From NCBI GenBank assembly GCA_028826165.1, contig JAPDFW010000090.1, forward strand, positions 124,001-188,000: a DNA stretch of 64,000 nt. The letters are read 5' to 3'. Origin of the DNA: Anaeramoeba ignava. Taxonomy: Eukaryota; Metamonada; Anaeramoebidae. A model generated the notes under the pieces. That model was not told the DNA's origin. It was given only the letters and a program-made list of their open reading frames with translations, and searched no databases. The position numbers were made by a program, and so were the translations under genes. Position 1 is the first letter of the stretch; every line of letters starts with the position of its first letter. This document shows, piece after piece, positions 10,610 to 23,600 of this stretch.

Positions 10610-13600
10610 ATGGCAGAATCCAAAGTTAAAATTGTTGTTGTTGGAGGAGGTTCAGGTAAAAAAACAAAAAACAAAAAAACAAAAAACAAAAAACAAAAAA
10701 ACAAAACAAAATTTTAACAAAAAATAAAAAAAATATTAAGTTGGAAAATCTTGTGTTTCTTTACGTTTTCTTCAAGGAAAATTTGTTTCTGAATATGATC
10801 CAACAATTGGTAATTAAATTCTAAATAAAACTAAATCAAATTAAATTAAATTAAATTCTAAATTAAAATTAAAATTAAATTAAATTCTAAATAAAACTAA
10901 ATTAAAATAAAATTAAATTCTAAATCAAATTTAATTCTAAATTAAAATTAAATTAAATCAAATTAAATTAAATTCTAAATTAAAATTAAATTAAAATTAA
11001 ATCAAATTAAATTTTTTAAGAGGAAAACTATCGCAAAATGATGATTATTGATGGTATTCCGACAATGTTGGAAGTTATTGATACTGCAGGTCAAGATGAA
11101 TATCATGGTGTTAGAGATAAGGTATTTTTATTATCATTTTTATTAATTTTTTTATTAAATTCAAAATCAAATCAAATCAATTCAAAATCAAACTAAATTA
11201 AATTCAAAATCAATTCAAATTAAATTAAATTAAATCAAATAAAATCAAATCAATTCAAATCAAAATTAAATTAAATTAAATTAAATTCAAAATTAAAATT
11301 AAATCAAATCAAATTTTAAATCAAATCAAATTTTAAATCAAATCAAATTTTAAATCAAATCAAATTTTAAATCAAATCAAATTTTAAATCAAATCAAATT
11401 AAATTAAATTAAATATCAAATCAAATCAAATCAAATCAAATCAAAATCAAATCAAATCAAATCAAAATCAAATCAAATCAAATTTTAAATCAAAATTAAA
11501 TTAAATTAAATCAATTCAAAATCAAACTAAATTAAATCAATTTCAAATTCAAATTCAATCAATTCAAAATCAAATTAAATCAATTCAAAATCAAACTAAA
11601 TTAAATCAAATTAAATCAAATCAAATCAATTCAAAATCAAATCAAATCAAATCAAATCAAATTTTAAATTCAAAATCAAATTATAGTATTTAAGAACAGG
11701 TGAAGGATTTTTAGTTGTTTATTCAATAACATCAAGACCAAGTTTTGTAGAAATGCAATCAATTTTAGAAGCTATACAATTTGCTCGAAATTCTAAAACA
11801 ATTCCTGCAGTTATTGTTGGAAATAAAATTGGTTTGTTTACTTTTACTTTTACTTTTACTTAATTTTTATTTTTATTCCAAAAACATTTCCGTTTTTTTT
11901 AGATCTTCTTTCAGAAAGACAAATTGATAAAAGTGAAGCATCTGAATTTGCTTCTAAACATCATATTCCTTTTTTTGAAGCGTAAATTTTATATCTACAT
12001 TTAATTTCAAATTCAAATTCAATATCAATATCAATATCAATATCAATATCAATATCAATATAAATATAAATATCAATATCAAAATTAAAATCAAAATCAA
12101 TATCAATATCAATATCAATATCAATATCAATATCAATATAAATATCAATATCAATATCAATATCAATATCAATATCAATATCAATATCAAAATCAATATC
12201 AAAATCAATATCAAAATATCAATATAAATATCAATATAAATATAAATAAATCAATATCAATATCAATATCAAAATCAATATCAATATATCAATATCAATA
12301 TCAATATCAATATCAATATCAATATCAATATCAATATCAATATCAATATCAATATCAATATCAATATCAAAATCAATATCAATATCAATATCAATATCAA
12401 TATCAATATCAAAATCAATATCAATATCAATATCAATATCAATATCAAAATCAATATCAATATCAATCAATATCAATATAAATATAAATATAAATATAAT
12501 ATCAATATAAATATAAATATAAATATAAATATAAATATCAATATAAATATAAATATAAATATAAATATCAATATCAATATCAATATCAATATCAATATCA
12601 ATATATCAATATCAATATCAATATCAATATCAATATAAATATCAATATAAATATAAATATAAATATAAATATAAATATAAATCAATATAAATATCAATAT
12701 AAATATAAATATAAATATCAATATAAATATCAATATAAATATCAATATCAATATCAATATCAATATCAATATCAATATCAATATCAATATCAATATCAAT
12801 ATCAATATCAATATCAATATCAATATCAATATCAATATCAATATAAATATCAATATTAATATAAATATCAATATCAAAATCAATATCAATATCAATATAA
12901 ATATAAATATCAATATCAATATCAATATCAATATCAATATCAATATCAATATCAATATCAATATCAATATAAATATCAATATCAATATCAATATCAATAT
13001 CAATATCAATATCAATATCAATATCAATATCAATATCAATATCAATATCAATATCAATATCAATATCAATATAAATATAAATATAAATATAAATATAAAT
13101 ATAAATATAAATATAAATATAAATATAAATATAAATATCAATATCAATATCAATATCAATATCAATATCAATATCAATATCAATATCAATATCAATATCA
13201 ATATCAATATCAATATCAATATAAATATAAATATAAATATAAATATAAATATAAATATAAATATAAATATCAATATCAATATAAATATAAATATAAATAT
13301 AAATATCAATATAAATATCAATATAAATATCAATATAAATATCAATATCAATATCAATATCAATATCAATATAAATATAAATATCAATATCAATATCAAT
13401 ATCAATATCAATATCAATATCAATATCAATATCAATATCAATATAAATATCAATATCAATATAAATCAATATCAATATCAATATCAATATCAATATCAAT
13501 ATCAATATCAATATCAATATCAATATCAATAGAAATATCAATATCAATATCAATATCAATATCAATATCAATATCAATATAAATATAAATATAAATATAA

Positions 13601-14059
13601 ATATAAATATCAATATCAATATAAATATAAATATAAATATAAATATAAATATCAATATAAATATCAATATAAATATCAATATAAATATCAATATCAATAT
13701 CAATATCAATATCAATATCAATATCAATATCAATATAAATATCAATATTAATATAAATATAAATATAAATATAAATATCAATATAAATATAAATATCAAT
13801 ATCAATATCAATATAAATCAAAATCAAAATCAATATAAATATCAAAATCAATATAAATATCAAAATTAAAATTAAATTAAAATCAATCCCAAATTTAATT
13901 TCAAATAGATCTGCTAAAACTGGAGAAAATATAGTTGCATGTTTTCAAGAAGTAATTCAAGTTGCACAAAAATATAAACAACAAGAAGAAGATTCAACAA
14001 CAAATGATAATTCAACTCCAACTATAAAAAAGAAAAGAAGATTATGCATTTTAATATAA
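10610..14059 (+). CDS. Ras-family small GTPase with CaaX box
   Basis: Six exons (10610-10655, 10741-10809, 11021-11121, 11687-11831, 11903-11981, 13909-14059) join in phase to 196 residues. All G-motifs are canonical: P-loop GGGSVGKSC, switch I YDPTIEENYRK (identical YDPTIE effector core to Ras and Rap), switch [10 protein letters not shown], then [14 protein letters not shown], base recognition VGNKIDL and ASAKTGENI. The tail is a polybasic KKKRR followed by CILI, a CaaX box; Leu-type final residues or Ile favour geranylgeranylation or farnesylation, so membrane attachment is expected. It should be a functional GTP/GDP switch at the plasma membrane or endomembranes. Intron 5 is a 1.9-kb hexamer satellite. 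Other GTPase-pathway genes lie in the window (RasBTB, Rab, RhoGEF), but none is in an operon-like unit with it. Confidence 0.95.
11122..11686 (+). repeat. Intronic AAATCAAATC / AAATTAAATT simple repeat
   Basis: Intron 3 of the Ras gene, 565 bp, is made of ATCAA, ATTAA and TTTTAAATCAAATCA blocks between a GTATTTTT donor and a TTATAG acceptor. A shorter intron with the same TTAAA composition fills 10810-11020. Confidence 0.85.
11982..13908 (+). repeat. Intronic (ATATCA)n/(ATATAA)n satellite
   Basis: 1.93-kb intron 5 of the Ras gene, made of two interchanging hexamers, ATATCA and ATATAA, with rare AAAATC variants. The variants come in blocks of consecutive identical hexamers, as expected from replication slippage or unequal exchange. 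Long open frames on the other strand encode only Ile-Leu, Ile-Asp or Ile-Tyr alternation and are artefacts of the 6-bp period. Confidence 0.95.
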
Positions 14060-14490
14060 AAAAAACCATTTACAAAAACAATTTTAATCCCAAATCCAAA
14101 AAATTATTTGTTTTTTCTTTTGAAATTTTATTTGAAATTTTTTTTTTCCTTTTTTTCCTTTTTTTCCTTTTTTTGAAAACAATGAATGCAAAACAAATTT
14201 TTATTTTAAATTTAATTTTTATTTTAAATTTAATTTTAACTTTAATTTTTAATTAAGATCTCTTTTAAAAATCAAGTTGACTCAAAATTATGTTTTTTTA
14301 TTTTTTATTTTTTATTTTTTTTTTTTTTTTTTTCATTTTTCTTTCATTTTTTTTTTTGGTATTTAAAATTAATATAAAATTTCTTTTAAAATAATAAACT
14401 TAAAAACGCATTTATTTAATTATTTTATTATATTTTGTTTTATAAAAATTTTTTTGCTTTTTTTTTTATTATTTTAATTTTTTAAAAGAA
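14060..14490 (+). other. Intergenic region between Ras and C2-protein genes
   Basis: 431 bp, T-rich, with no credible coding sequence. It includes TTTTTCCTTTTTTTCC runs near 14145-14175 and TTTTTCATTTTTCTTTCATT near 14330-14350 upstream of the C2-protein ATG. A small AT-only open frame at 14044-14256 reads through the Ras 3' end and is not considered a gene. Confidence 0.5.
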
Positions 14491-16335
14491 ATGTCAGTAC
14501 CAATTCACGTAAAAGTTTTTGAAGCAAAAGGTTTAAAAGCAGCTGATAGAGGTGGAAAAGTATTTTATTTTTATTTTTATTTTTATTTTGAAAAAATTTT
14601 TTTTGCTTTTTTTTTTATTATTTATTTTTAATTATTTTTATTTTTGGACAATTTATTTATCAATTTAATTTCTCAATTTAATTTTTGAACTAATGAATTT
14701 ATTATTAAAATTATTATTAAATTTATTATTAAAATTATTATTAAAATTATTATTTAATTCATTATTTAAATTATTATTTAAATTATTATTAAAATTATTA
14801 TTAAATTTATTATTAAATTGATTATTAAATTTATTATTAAATTTATTATTAAATTTATTATTAAATTTATTATTAAATTTATTATTAAATTTATTATTAT
14901 ATTTATTATTTAATTTATTATTTAATTTATTATTAAATTTATTATTATATTTATTATTATATTTATTATTATATTTATTATTAAATTTATTATTATATTT
15001 ATTATTAAATTTATTATTATATTTATTATTAAATTTATTATTAAATTTATTATTAAATTTATTATTAAAATTATTATTAAAATTATTATTAAATTTATTA
15101 TTTAATTTATTATTTAATTTATTATTATATTTATTATTAAATTTATTATTATATTTATTATTAAATTTATTATTAAATTTATTATTTAATTTATTATTAA
15201 ATTTATTAAAATTAAAAAGTCTGATCCTTATTACACAATTTCTATTAATGGAGTCAAACCATTCCAAACAAGTAAAACAATTAAAGGAACAGTTGATCCA
15301 GTTTGGAATGAAACACATGTTCTTAATGTTAAAGATAAAGATATTGATACTGGTAAAATTCTTATTGGACTTAGTGATTGGGACAGAATTGGAGCTCATG
15401 ATTTGCTTGGATTCATTCGAATTGATATCAAAGATTTAAAACATGGAGAACCAATCGATAAATGGTATAATTGCGAAGGAAAAAAACCAGGAACAAAAGA
15501 GAAAGGTTTGCAATTTAATAAAATAAAAATTATTTTTATTTTCAAATTTATTTTTATTAACATGAAAGCAATTAAAATTTATTTCAAAATTATTATTAAA
15601 TTTATTTTCAAATTTATTCTCAAAATTATTTTTAAAATTATTTTTAAATTTATTTTCAAATTTATTTTTATTAACATGAAAACAATTATTATCCAAAAAA
15701 AACAGGAAAAGTACACATTGTCTGTCATTTCAATCCAAAAGGAGTTCCATTTGAAAAATCAAAACAAGTTCAACAACAACCAATGATGATGAATCAACAA
15801 CAACCAATGATGATGAACCAACAACCAATGATGATGAATCAACAACCAATGATGATGGACAGCAACCAATGATGGGACAGCAACCAATGATGATGGGACA
15901 ACAACCAATGATGGGACAGCAACCAATGATGATGGGACAGCAACCAATGATGGGACAACAACCAATGATGATGGGCCAACAACCAATGATGATGCCTCAG
16001 CAACCAATGATGCAACCAACTGTTCACACTGAAGTTCATCATAAAGACCACAAGAAAGATAAGAAACATAAGAAGAAAGATAAGAAAGAAAAGAAAAAGA
16101 AAGGCGGATTCGTAATTTATTTTTTAATCTGATTTAATTTAATTTAATTTAATTTAATTTAATTTAATCTAATTTAATTTAATCTAATTTAATTAATCTA
16201 ATTTAATTTAATTTAATTTAATTTAATTTAATTTAATTTAATTTAATTTAATTTATTCTAATTTGATTTAATTTATTTTTTTTTTGCTTTTTTTAGTTGA
16301 AAAGTGCTCTCAAAGCTTTAGGATCTTCTTCTTAA
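14491..16335 (+). CDS. C2-domain protein with QPMMM repeats and basic tail (one-base frame break)
   Basis: Four exons: 14491-14559, 15220-15505, 15706-16111 and 16297-16335. A single C2 domain (residues about 1-125) has the Ca2+-loop pattern: DRGGKSDPYYTI, then DPVWNETHVL, then SDWDRIGAHDLLGFIRIDI. It therefore probably binds phospholipid membranes in response to Ca2+. Next come about a dozen NQQPMMM / GQQPMMM repeats, a His/Lys tail (HHKDHKKDKKHKKKDKKEKK) and LKSALKALGSSS. Reading is broken once: at 15857-15858 one copy of the repeat has GG where its sister copies have GGG, so the upstream frame hits TGA at 15870. The exons total 800 nt, one short of a multiple of three, in agreement. The result is a sequence error or a young null allele of a protein of about 266 residues. 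Partner and pathway unknown. Confidence 0.85.
14560..15219 (+). repeat. Intronic satellite, TTATTAAATTTA 12-mer
   Basis: Intron 1 of the C2 gene. From about 14698 to 15210 it is a 12-bp array TTATTAAATTTA with ATATTT and AATTAT variants. A 244-residue minus-strand open frame across it encodes only an FNNK-type repeat and is rejected as coding. Introns 2 (15506-15705) and 3 (16112-16296; AATTT pentamer) are also simple sequence. Confidence 0.9.
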
Positions 16336-16563
16336 TTTATCTCTTCTTCTTCTTAATTTATCCTTCTTTTCAAAAATTTTTTCTTTTCAAATTTTTTCTT
16401 TTCAAAATTTCTCTTTTCTTTCAAAATTTTTTTTTTCTTTTCAAATTTTTTTTCTTTCAAAATTTATCAAATTCTTTTTTATCAATGAAGGATTTTCAAT
16501 TTCAAAATTTATCAAAATTTTTTTTTTCATTTTTTTCTTTTTTCTTCTTTTTTATTTCAATTT
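16336..16563 (+). other. Intergenic T-rich spacer
   Basis: 228 bp between the C2 gene stop and the next ATG. TTTTCAAAATTTTT-like blocks repeat about five times, and TTTTTTTCATTTTTTTCTTT lies close to the downstream start. No coding sequence recognised. Confidence 0.4.
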
Positions 16564-19500
16564 ATGAGAAATAGAATTTTTGTTTTACTTTTAATTTTTC
16601 AATTTATTTTATTATTTGCAAATTCTGGTAAAATTATAAATAAATTTTATAATAAATTTAAAAAACAAATTTAATATAATCAAACATCAAATTGATGACG
16701 ATGTATTATTTTGTTATTTTTTAATAATGATTTAAATAATTTTATAAATAATTTTATAAATAATTTAATAAATAATTTAATAAATAATTTTATAAATAAT
16801 TTTATAAATAATTTTATAAATAATTTTATAAATAATTTTATAAATAATTTTATAATAAATTTTATAATTAATTTTATAAATAATTTTATAAATAATTTTA
16901 TATTAAAATTTTATAAATAATTTAATAAATAATTTTATAAATAATTTAATTTTATAATTAATTTTATAAATAATTTTATAAATAATTTTATAAATAATTT
17001 ATAAATAATTTTATAAATAATTTTATAAATAATTTTATAAATAATTTTATAAATAATTTTATAAATAATTTTATAAATAATTTTATAAATAATTTTATAA
17101 ATAATTTTATAAATAATTTTATAAATAATTTTATAATAAATTTTATAAATAATTTTATAAATAATTTAATAAATAATTTTTTATATAATTTTTAAATTTA
17201 TAATTAATTTTATAAATAATTTTATAAATAATTTTATAAATAATTTTATAAATAATTTTATAAATAATTTTATAATTAATTTTATAAATAATTTTATATT
17301 TAATTTTATAAATAATTTTATAAATAATTTTATAATTAATTTATAAATAATTTAATAAATAAATTTATAATTAATTTTATAAATAATTTTATAATAAATT
17401 TTATAATTAATTTTATATTTAATTTTATAAATAATTTTTATAAATAATTTTATAAATAATTTTATAAATAATTTTATAAATAATTTTTATAATTAATTTT
17501 ATATTTAATTTTATAAATAATTTAATAAATAATTTTATATTTAATTTTATATATAATTTTATATATAATTTTATAAATAATTTTATAAATAATTTTATAT
17601 TTAGTTTTATAAATAATTTTATAAATAATTTTATAAATAAATTTATAAATAATTTTATAAATAATTTTATTAATAATTTTATATTTAATTTTATAAATAA
17701 TTTTAATATATAATTTTATAAATAATTTTATAATTAATTTTATAAATAATTTTATAAATAATTTTATAAATAATTTTATAAATAATTTTATAAATAATTT
17801 TATAAATAATTTTATAAATAATTTTAATTTTATAAATAATTTTATAAATAATTTTATAAATAATTTTATAAATAATTTTATAAATAATTTTATAAATAAT
17901 TTTATAAATAATTTTATAAATAATTTTATAAATAATTTTATAAATAATTTTATAAATAATTTTATAAATAATTTTATAAATAATTTTATAAATAATTTTA
18001 TAAATAATTTTATAAATAATTTTATAAATAATTTTTAAATAATTTTATAAATAATTTTATAAATAATTTTATAAATAATTTTATAATTAATTTTATAAAT
18101 AATTTTATAATTAATTTAATAAATAATTTTATAAATAATTTAATAATTTAATAAATAATTTTATAAATAATTTAATATATATAATTTTATAAATAATTTT
18201 ATAAATAATTTTATAAATTATTTTATAAATAATTTTATATTTAATTTTATAAATAATTTTATAAATAATTTTATAAATAATTTTATAAATAATTTTATAA
18301 ATAATTTTTATAAATAATTTTATAAATAATTTTATAAATAATTTTATAAATAATTTTATAAATAATTTTTATAAATAATTTTATAAATAATTTTATAAAT
18401 AATTTTATAAATAATTTTATTTAATTTTATAAATAATTTTATATTTAATTTTATATATAATTTTATAATTAATTTTATAAATAAATAATTTTATAAATAA
18501 TTTTATAATTTAATAAATAATTTTATAATTAATTTTATAATTAATTTTATAAATAATTTTATAAATAATTTTATAAATAATTTAATAAATAATTTTATAA
18601 ATAATTTTATATATAATTTTATAAATAATTTTATAAATAATTTTATAATAAATTTTATAATAAATAATTTTATAAATAATTTTATAAATAATTTTATAAA
18701 TAATTTTATATATAATTTTATAAATAATTTTATAAATAATTTTATAAATAATTTTATAAATAATTTTATAAATAATTTTATAAATAATTTTATAATAAAT
18801 TTTATAAATAATTTTATTAATAATTTTATAAATAATTTAATAAATAATTTTATAAATAATTTTATAATAAATTTTATAAATAATTTTATAAATAATTTTA
18901 TATATAATTTTATAAATAATTTTATAAATAATTTTATAAATAATTTTATAAATAAATTTAATAAATAATTTAATAAATAATTTTATATTTAATTTTATAA
19001 ATAATTTAATAAATAATTTTATAAATAATTTTATTAACAATAAAAATCAAGATGGAAATCAAAATGGAAATCAAATTTTAGTTGGAAATGATTACTATTT
19101 TTTTGGAACTGAAAAAGAGAAAGTAGTATATTTTCCATTAAAAACATCAGTAGCAGATGATTTAACAATCAAAGTATTTGGATCTACTTGTGATTTCCGG
19201 CTTTATTTCCGATCAGGAGTGATTCCACCTGATCCAACTCCTAATTTTCAACTTTATCCAGGTTTTTCTTTAAAATCTGATGGTTGTCAAGCTTCTGTTT
19301 CTCTTTCTAAAAATCAAGTTTATGATGATTCTGAAGTATTTTTATCTTCAAATACTTATCTTTTTCTATCAATTTAAATTTTATAAATAATTTTATAATT
19401 AATTTTATAAATAATTTTATAAATAATTTTATAATAAATTTTATAATTAATTTTATAAATAATTTTATATTAAAATTTTATATTTAAATTTTATATTTAA

Positions 19501-20471
19501 TTTTATAAATAATTTTATAAATAATTTTATATTAAAATTTTATATTTAATTTTATATTTAATTTTATAAATAATTTTATAAATAATTTTATAAATAATTT
19601 TATAAATAATTTTATAAATAATTTTATAAATAATTTTATATTTAATTTTATAAATAATTTTATAAACAATTTAATAAATAATTTTATAAATAATTTTATA
19701 TTTAATTTAATAATTAATTTTATAAATAATTTTATATTTAATTTTATAAATAATTTTATAAATAATTTTATAATAATTTTATAAATAATTTTATATTTAA
19801 TTTTATAAATAATTTTATAAATAATTTTATAAATAATTTTATAAATAATTTTATAAATAATTTTATAAATAATTTTATAAATAATTTTATAAATAATTTT
19901 ATAAATAATTTTATATTTAATTTTATAAATAATTTTATACAATTTTATAATTAATTTTAAATTAATTTTAATAATAAATAAATTTATAAATAATTTTATA
20001 AATTTATAAATAATTTTATAAATAATTTTATAAATAATTTTATAAATAATTTTATAAATAATTTTATATTTAAATTTTATAAATAATTTAATAAATAATT
20101 TAATAAATAATTTTATAAATAATTTTATATTAAAATTTTATAATTAATTTTATATTAAAATTTTATTTATTTTATAAATTTTAAATAATTTATATTTAAA
20201 ATTTTATAATTTAAATTTTATAAAAAAAAAGACATTCCAAATTCTATATTATTCAACATTAAATACAACTGATTCATATTTTTCAATTAATGTACAACTT
20301 GATTATGATGGAGATGTTTATGCAAAAGCAAAAGCTGGTTTAGTCATTTCAATAATTTTACTTTCAATTGCTTTATTGATAACAATTATAATTGTAATAT
20401 TTTTAGCAAGATGGAAAAAAAAGAAAAAACCTCCAGAATCAGAACCTTTATTAGAACAAGATGATGATTAA
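16564..20471 (+). CDS. Small type I membrane protein with dileucine tail
   Basis: Three exons, 16564-16627, 19052-19335 and 20232-20471, give 195 residues. Phases agree at both junctions (phase 1, then phase 0). Residues 1-21 (MRNRIFVLLLIFQFILLFAN) are a signal peptide. The lumenal or extracellular part (22-151) looks beta-rich, with two cysteines (GSTCDF, DGCQA) and one NTT glycosylation site. A transmembrane helix spans about 152-175, followed by RWKKKKK and a short tail PPESEPLLEQDDD. The ESEPLL segment fits the [DE]xxxL[LI] adaptor-sorting signal known from endolysosomal proteins, so lysosomal or endosomal residence is plausible. No homologous family is recognised. Two of the largest satellite introns of the window surround its 95-codon middle exon, which makes the gene easy to miss. 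Confidence 0.72.
16628..19051 (+). repeat. Intronic satellite, AAATAATTTTAT 12-mer (2.4 kb)
   Basis: The first intron of the membrane-protein gene is about 200 copies of AAATAATTTTAT with scattered AATTAATTTTAT, TATTTAATTTTA and AATAAATTTTAT variants. G and C are virtually absent; the rare exception is a single TTTAGTTT near 17600. The acceptor is AATCAAG at 19045-19051. Confidence 0.95.
19336..20231 (+). repeat. Second intronic AAATAATTTTAT satellite of the same gene
   Basis: 896-bp intron. The first 45 bp look like normal intron sequence; the rest is the same 12-mer as in intron 1, in the same orientation, grading into degenerate TTTAAATTTTATA before the AAAAAAG acceptor. Confidence 0.92.
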
Positions 20472-20635
20472 TTCCCTTTTTTTAGAACATTATTTTCAAA
20501 TCTTTATTCTTCAAAAACCATTTTCTTTTTCAAAAACAGTTTTAATCTTATTTCAATCAAAATAATAAAAATTTAAAACGAAAATTAAGTTGTTTTTTTT
20601 CTTTTAATTTTTGATTTTTAATTTTGAAATGAAAA

Positions 20636-23600
20636 TTATTTTTTCTTTTTTGGATCTTCTTTTTCATTTAAATTAAGTAAATGAAATTTATTCGCAACTT
20701 TAACTTTAAGTTTTTTGGAAAATTTTAAATATTCTTTTGTTGGAAATCTTTTTTTCTTAAGATTTTGAATTTGGTCTTTTGATAAATATTCTTTGAATTC
20801 TTTTTGATTTTCAAACTAAATTAAATTAAATTTTTTGAATTAAATTTTTTGAATTGAATTGAATTGAAAAATTTTTTTTACTTTTTCATAATTATGAGAA
20901 ATTTGCCAAACACAATAATCACCCAATAATTGAGCATTATATTGTTCAGAAAACACAAGAGACCAAATAATCAAATCAGGATGAATATTTTTTGTCAAAT
21001 TATTCTCCGCTAATTGTTTCAACCTTTCCAAACCAAGATAATCACTGATTGCAATTAATTCAAGCATAATTTTATTATTTTCAATATGAATTTTTTTGTT
21101 TTTTTCATAAATTGCTAAAGAAACATCTGGCGCAATAAATCTGTTTGAATAAATATATGATAATATCATCATAAACACTTCAATTCGCATTTCTTCAAAC
21201 TCCACTTTATTTGCTTGCATTTCCTTCATTCCACTTCTAAATTGGGCTTCAAAATAGGGACATCTTTTGGAAAGAATAATTTTATGTCCATAAACTTGTT
21301 TGTAATTTTTTTCGTCCTCTTTGATTGAAATTAGGAAATCTGGATATTTTGATAAAGAAAAAAGTCTTGCAAATTGATTTGTAGCAAATTCCATTTCGAA
21401 ATTTTGCAAATTTTTGATTTTCTTGTTGAATTTTTCTTCATCCATATCAATCCATTTTTCTTGATTATTTTCTTGATTATTTTCTTGATTATTTTCTTGA
21501 TTATTCGAATTGTTTTCTTGCTTTTTTTCTGGATTCAAAAATTTATATTTCTCAATAATTGTATCAAATAATTTAACTGTGTTTTCAAATTCAAATGATA
21601 ATATAATTGGTCTCAATTTGGCTACAATTTCAACATTGGATAACATATTATGATTGAATCTTCCCGAATAAATAAATTCCAGAATTGGAAAAACCAAATT
21701 GAAAGGAAGATTGATTCTGAAAATGTATTTTTTTGAAATATTATCTTGTATTTTTTTGTTGAGTAAATTTGGATTTTTTTCATTTTCATTTTCATTTTCA
21801 TTTTCATTCAAATTTCCGTTCTTATTAATAACTTCCACTTCACAATCAATTAATTTACAAATTTCATTCAAATTTGGATCGTTTTTATCAATTGCATTAA
21901 AAATTTTGTCAAAAATTGTTGAACGAATTGCCAAAATGCATTTATGAGCAAAAACAACAATTTCTTCCTTTTTTTCTTTTTCATTTAAAAACAAAAATTG
22001 GCTGTGTTCTTTGAATCTAAATTCAACATCACTAAAAGATTTTTCATTCAACATTGATTTAAAATCTTGAAAAAATGAACTTGGAATTTTATTTTTTTCA
22101 TCCAAAACTGGCAAAGGAAAATCTTCACCTTTTTCAGGAACATCCGAAACTGATAAAAGTGAACGGAATAATTTAATTCTTTTCCCGTATTTTTTTTCGA
22201 ATTCTTTCTTTCGAGTTTCCATTTCAAAAACTTTATATTTTCTTGATAATTCTTCAAAAATGTTTGGTAATATTGATTTCATTTTTAGCTGAACATTCCA
22301 AAAAAAGTGCCAAATGAGCTTCTGAAAATATTCTTGCTTCTTGTGTAGCGACTTCTCTTTGTGATTCTAGATCCTGTTTTGCGCCCACAATTCCAAGTAT
22401 ATCAATTACATCGCTATCTTTAACTTGTTTAATTCTGTCGATATAATTTTGTAAATGATTGAATGATTCTCTTGAATTTATTGAATAAACTAGTATAAAT
22501 GCGTTTGCTGATCGAATCATTGAATCTGTCATTGCTGCCCATTCTTCGTTAAGTGATGTTGGGTATATTGATAAAATGTATATTTCTTCATCAACCATAA
22601 TTTGTTTTCTAAATTCTTCATCAAAATAATAAGGATCATAACTAATTATAAAATTTAATATAAAATTTAAATATAATTTAAATAAATTTAAAATATAATT
22701 TAATATAAAATTATTTATTAAATTAAATATAAAATTAATTATAAAATTATTTATAAAATTATTTATTAAATTATTTATAAAATTATTTATAAAATTATAT
22801 ATAAAATTATATATAAAATTAGTTATAAAATTATTTATAAAATTATTTATAAAATTATTAATAAAATTAATTATAAAATTATTTATAAAATTAAATATAA
22901 AATTATTTATAAAATTATTTATAAAATTAAATATAAAATTATTTATAAAATTATTTATAAAATTAATTATAAAATTATTTATAAAATTAATTATAAAATT
23001 ATTTATAAAAATTAATTATAAAATTATTTATAAAATTAATTATAAAATTATTTATAAAAATATTTATAAAATTATTTATAAAATTAAATATAAAATTATT
23101 TATAAAATTATTTATAAAATTATTTATAAAATTAATTATAAAATTATTTATAAAATTATTTATAAAATTATTTATAAAATTATTTATAAAATTATTTATT
23201 AAATTAATTATAAAATTATTTATAAAATTAAATATAAAATTATTTATAAAATTGTTTATAAAATTAAATATAAAATTATTTATAAAATTAATTATAAAAT
23301 TAATTATAAAATTATTTATAAAATTATTTATAAAATTAAATATAAAATTATTTATAAAATTATTAATAAAAATTATTTATAAAATTATTTATAAAATTAT
23401 TTATTAAATTAATTATAAAATTATTTATAAAATTAATTATAAAATTATTTATAAAATTATTTATAAAATTATTTATAAAATTATTTATAAAATTATTTAT
23501 AAAATTATTTATAAAATTAATTATAAAATTATTTATAAAATTATTTATAAAATTATTTATAAAATTATTTATAAAATTATTTATAAAATTATTTATAAAA

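Noticed and set aside
12231..13863. Long minus-strand open frames of alternating Ile-Leu, Ile-Asp and Ile-Tyr
   Set aside because: They are translations of the (ATATCA)n/(ATATAA)n hexamer satellite in Ras intron 5; the 6-bp period lacks stops in some frames. No gene-like composition or start context.
14665..15399. 244-codon minus-strand FNNK-repeat protein
   Set aside because: It spans the 12-bp satellite of a C2 intron and runs antisense through the conserved C2 exon.
15759..16069. Minus-strand open frames with HHHWLL and VAVPSLV repeats
   Set aside because: They are the reverse complement of the QPMMM coding repeat of the C2 protein.
20840..22598. Ras fragment and BTB protein as two separate genes
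   Set aside because: The frames abut at a homopolymer, SAK is followed in the shifted frame by the expected C-terminal helix of the GTPase domain, no promoter lies between them, and the combined layout matches RhoBTB.
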